Notes under the pieces: generated by a model
Told to the model about the DNA's origin: nothing
The model's database searches: none
Seen by the model: only the letters and a program-made list of their open reading frames with translations
From: Myxococcales bacterium
GTDB lineage: Bacteria; Myxococcota; UBA727; VGSZ01
Assembly (NCBI GenBank): GCA_023248635.1
Contig: JAHFED010000046.1
Coordinates: 1-55,564 of the forward strand
DNA: 55,564 bases
Direction: 5' to 3'
Shown: piece after piece, positions 55,317 to 55,564 of the stretch
Layout of the letters: each line of letters begins with the position of its first letter
Position numbering within the stretch: position 1 is the stretch's first letter
Program-made: the position numbers and the translations under genes

Positions 55317-55564
55317 TGGAGATCCTCTGCGCGGCCGTGTTGGCGATAACCAGCCCAGTCGACGAAGCCGACCAGCGCCCCCGATGCGGCCGCGAAAGCG
55401 GCGCCCACCACCCAGGTCGTCGCCGCCAGGGCAAAGAGGCTGTCGGCGCGATCGCGGGCTTTGATGAACTCGCCTCCGTCGATCACGCGCTTTTCGGCGA
55501 AGGCAGCCAAGTCTTGCTCGGAGACGGCCCACACGACGCTGGCTGTGCCCGAGACCGCCAACGC
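55313..55564 (-). CDS. partial gene at the window edge: C-terminal two-helix membrane segment
   Basis: The frame is open from the right edge to a TGA at 55313-55315, giving the last 83 residues only. It has two hydrophobic helices ([40 protein letters not shown]) separated by a charged 30-residue segment ([20 protein letters not shown]). This helix-loop-helix ending resembles the C-termini of myxobacterial TPR/PEGA membrane proteins and of the protein at 32543. It is coupled (ATGA) to the large lipoprotein gene. The N-terminus lies outside the window. Confidence 0.75.
   Translation of the reverse strand, partial: ALAVSGTASVVWAVSEQDLAAFAEKRVIDGGEFIKARDRADSLFALAATTWVVGAAFAAASGALVGFVDWAGYRQHGRAEDLQ

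Noticed and set aside
51117-55349. A 1410-codon open frame on the plus strand opposite the large lipoprotein.
   Set aside because: It is a consequence of G/C-rich third positions and Asp/Gly/Val repeats. The minus frame has signal sequence, Cys repeats and propeller motifs; the plus frame has no motif and low-complexity composition.

Overview
The window is very GC-rich, gene-dense DNA with strong G/C preference in third codon positions. It looks like chromosome of a Myxococcota or related deltaproteobacterial lineage. Three eukaryote-type Ser/Thr kinases, a multi-FHA protein, hybrid and NarL-type histidine kinases and an NtrC-type regulator lie close together. A large lipoprotein carries 14 'CGDG...CDDG' cysteine-rich repeats of the myxobacterial DUF4215 type, and the order zinc-ribbon protein - glyA - nrdR - ribD is common in deltaproteobacteria. 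No rRNA, tRNA, CRISPR array, transposase or phage gene was found. About 44 protein genes are supported. Many neighbours overlap by 1 or 4 bases (ATGA, GTGA, TGATG), so operon boundaries can be read with some confidence.

Layout. 1-1.6 kb: NUDIX hydrolase and ThiF/MoeB-like E1 enzyme (minus). 1.7-4.3 kb: FHA protein and NarL-type sensor kinase (plus). 4.3-6.0 kb: divergent QueA-like enzyme coupled to an SDR (minus). 6.2-8.1 kb: ComEC-like MBL-fold protein and XRE-cupin regulator (plus). 8.1-10.2 kb: corA and mannose-1-phosphate guanylyltransferase (minus). 10.3-13.7 kb: operon of helical-repeat lipoprotein, YidD-domain protein and TPR membrane protein (plus). 13.8-19.1 kb: tightly coupled fdhD-bioF fusion, bioD, a secreted repeat protein and a histidine kinase (plus). 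19.4-21.6 kb: TlpA-like lipoprotein (minus) and class III aminotransferase (plus). 21.8-27.1 kb: hybrid kinase with NtrC regulator, then rsmB (minus). 27.2-29.3 kb: a 59-residue peptide gene followed by tandem hairpin repeats, then hutH (plus). 29.5-32.4 kb: SDR and a membrane Ser/Thr kinase (minus). 32.5-37.5 kb: secreted protein, glnA (minus), phospholipase D/cardiolipin synthase, small membrane protein. 37.5-41.1 kb: tandem-kinase protein and ferritin-like protein (minus). 41.2-46.1 kb: SRPBCC protein, Cys-rich secreted protein, Wzy-like ligase, TPR-kinase (plus). 46.5-50.6 kb: cytochrome c lipoprotein, ribD, nrdR, glyA, zinc-ribbon protein (minus). 50.7-55.6 kb: Cys-rich/NHL-propeller lipoprotein and the 3' end of another gene (minus).

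The most unusual content is between the genes. (i) A structured element of about 200 bp occurs three times; each copy sits in a convergent junction, and the same end directly abuts a stop codon. Copies A and C differ at only about six positions plus one 14-15 base indel. (ii) A family of 24-bp palindromes (arms TTCAAGACGC / GCGTCTTGAA) occurs at about ten intergenic positions, and a copy appears to lie inside the N-lobe of a Ser/Thr kinase gene. (iii) A 62-bp double-hairpin unit is tandemly repeated and starts exactly at the stop codon of the 59-residue peptide gene. Together these suggest an active small-repeat population that favours 3' gene ends. No complete new defence or metabolic system could be demonstrated. 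The FdhD-BioF fusion, the two-kinase polypeptide and the divergent QueA-SDR pair are the best protein-level leads.
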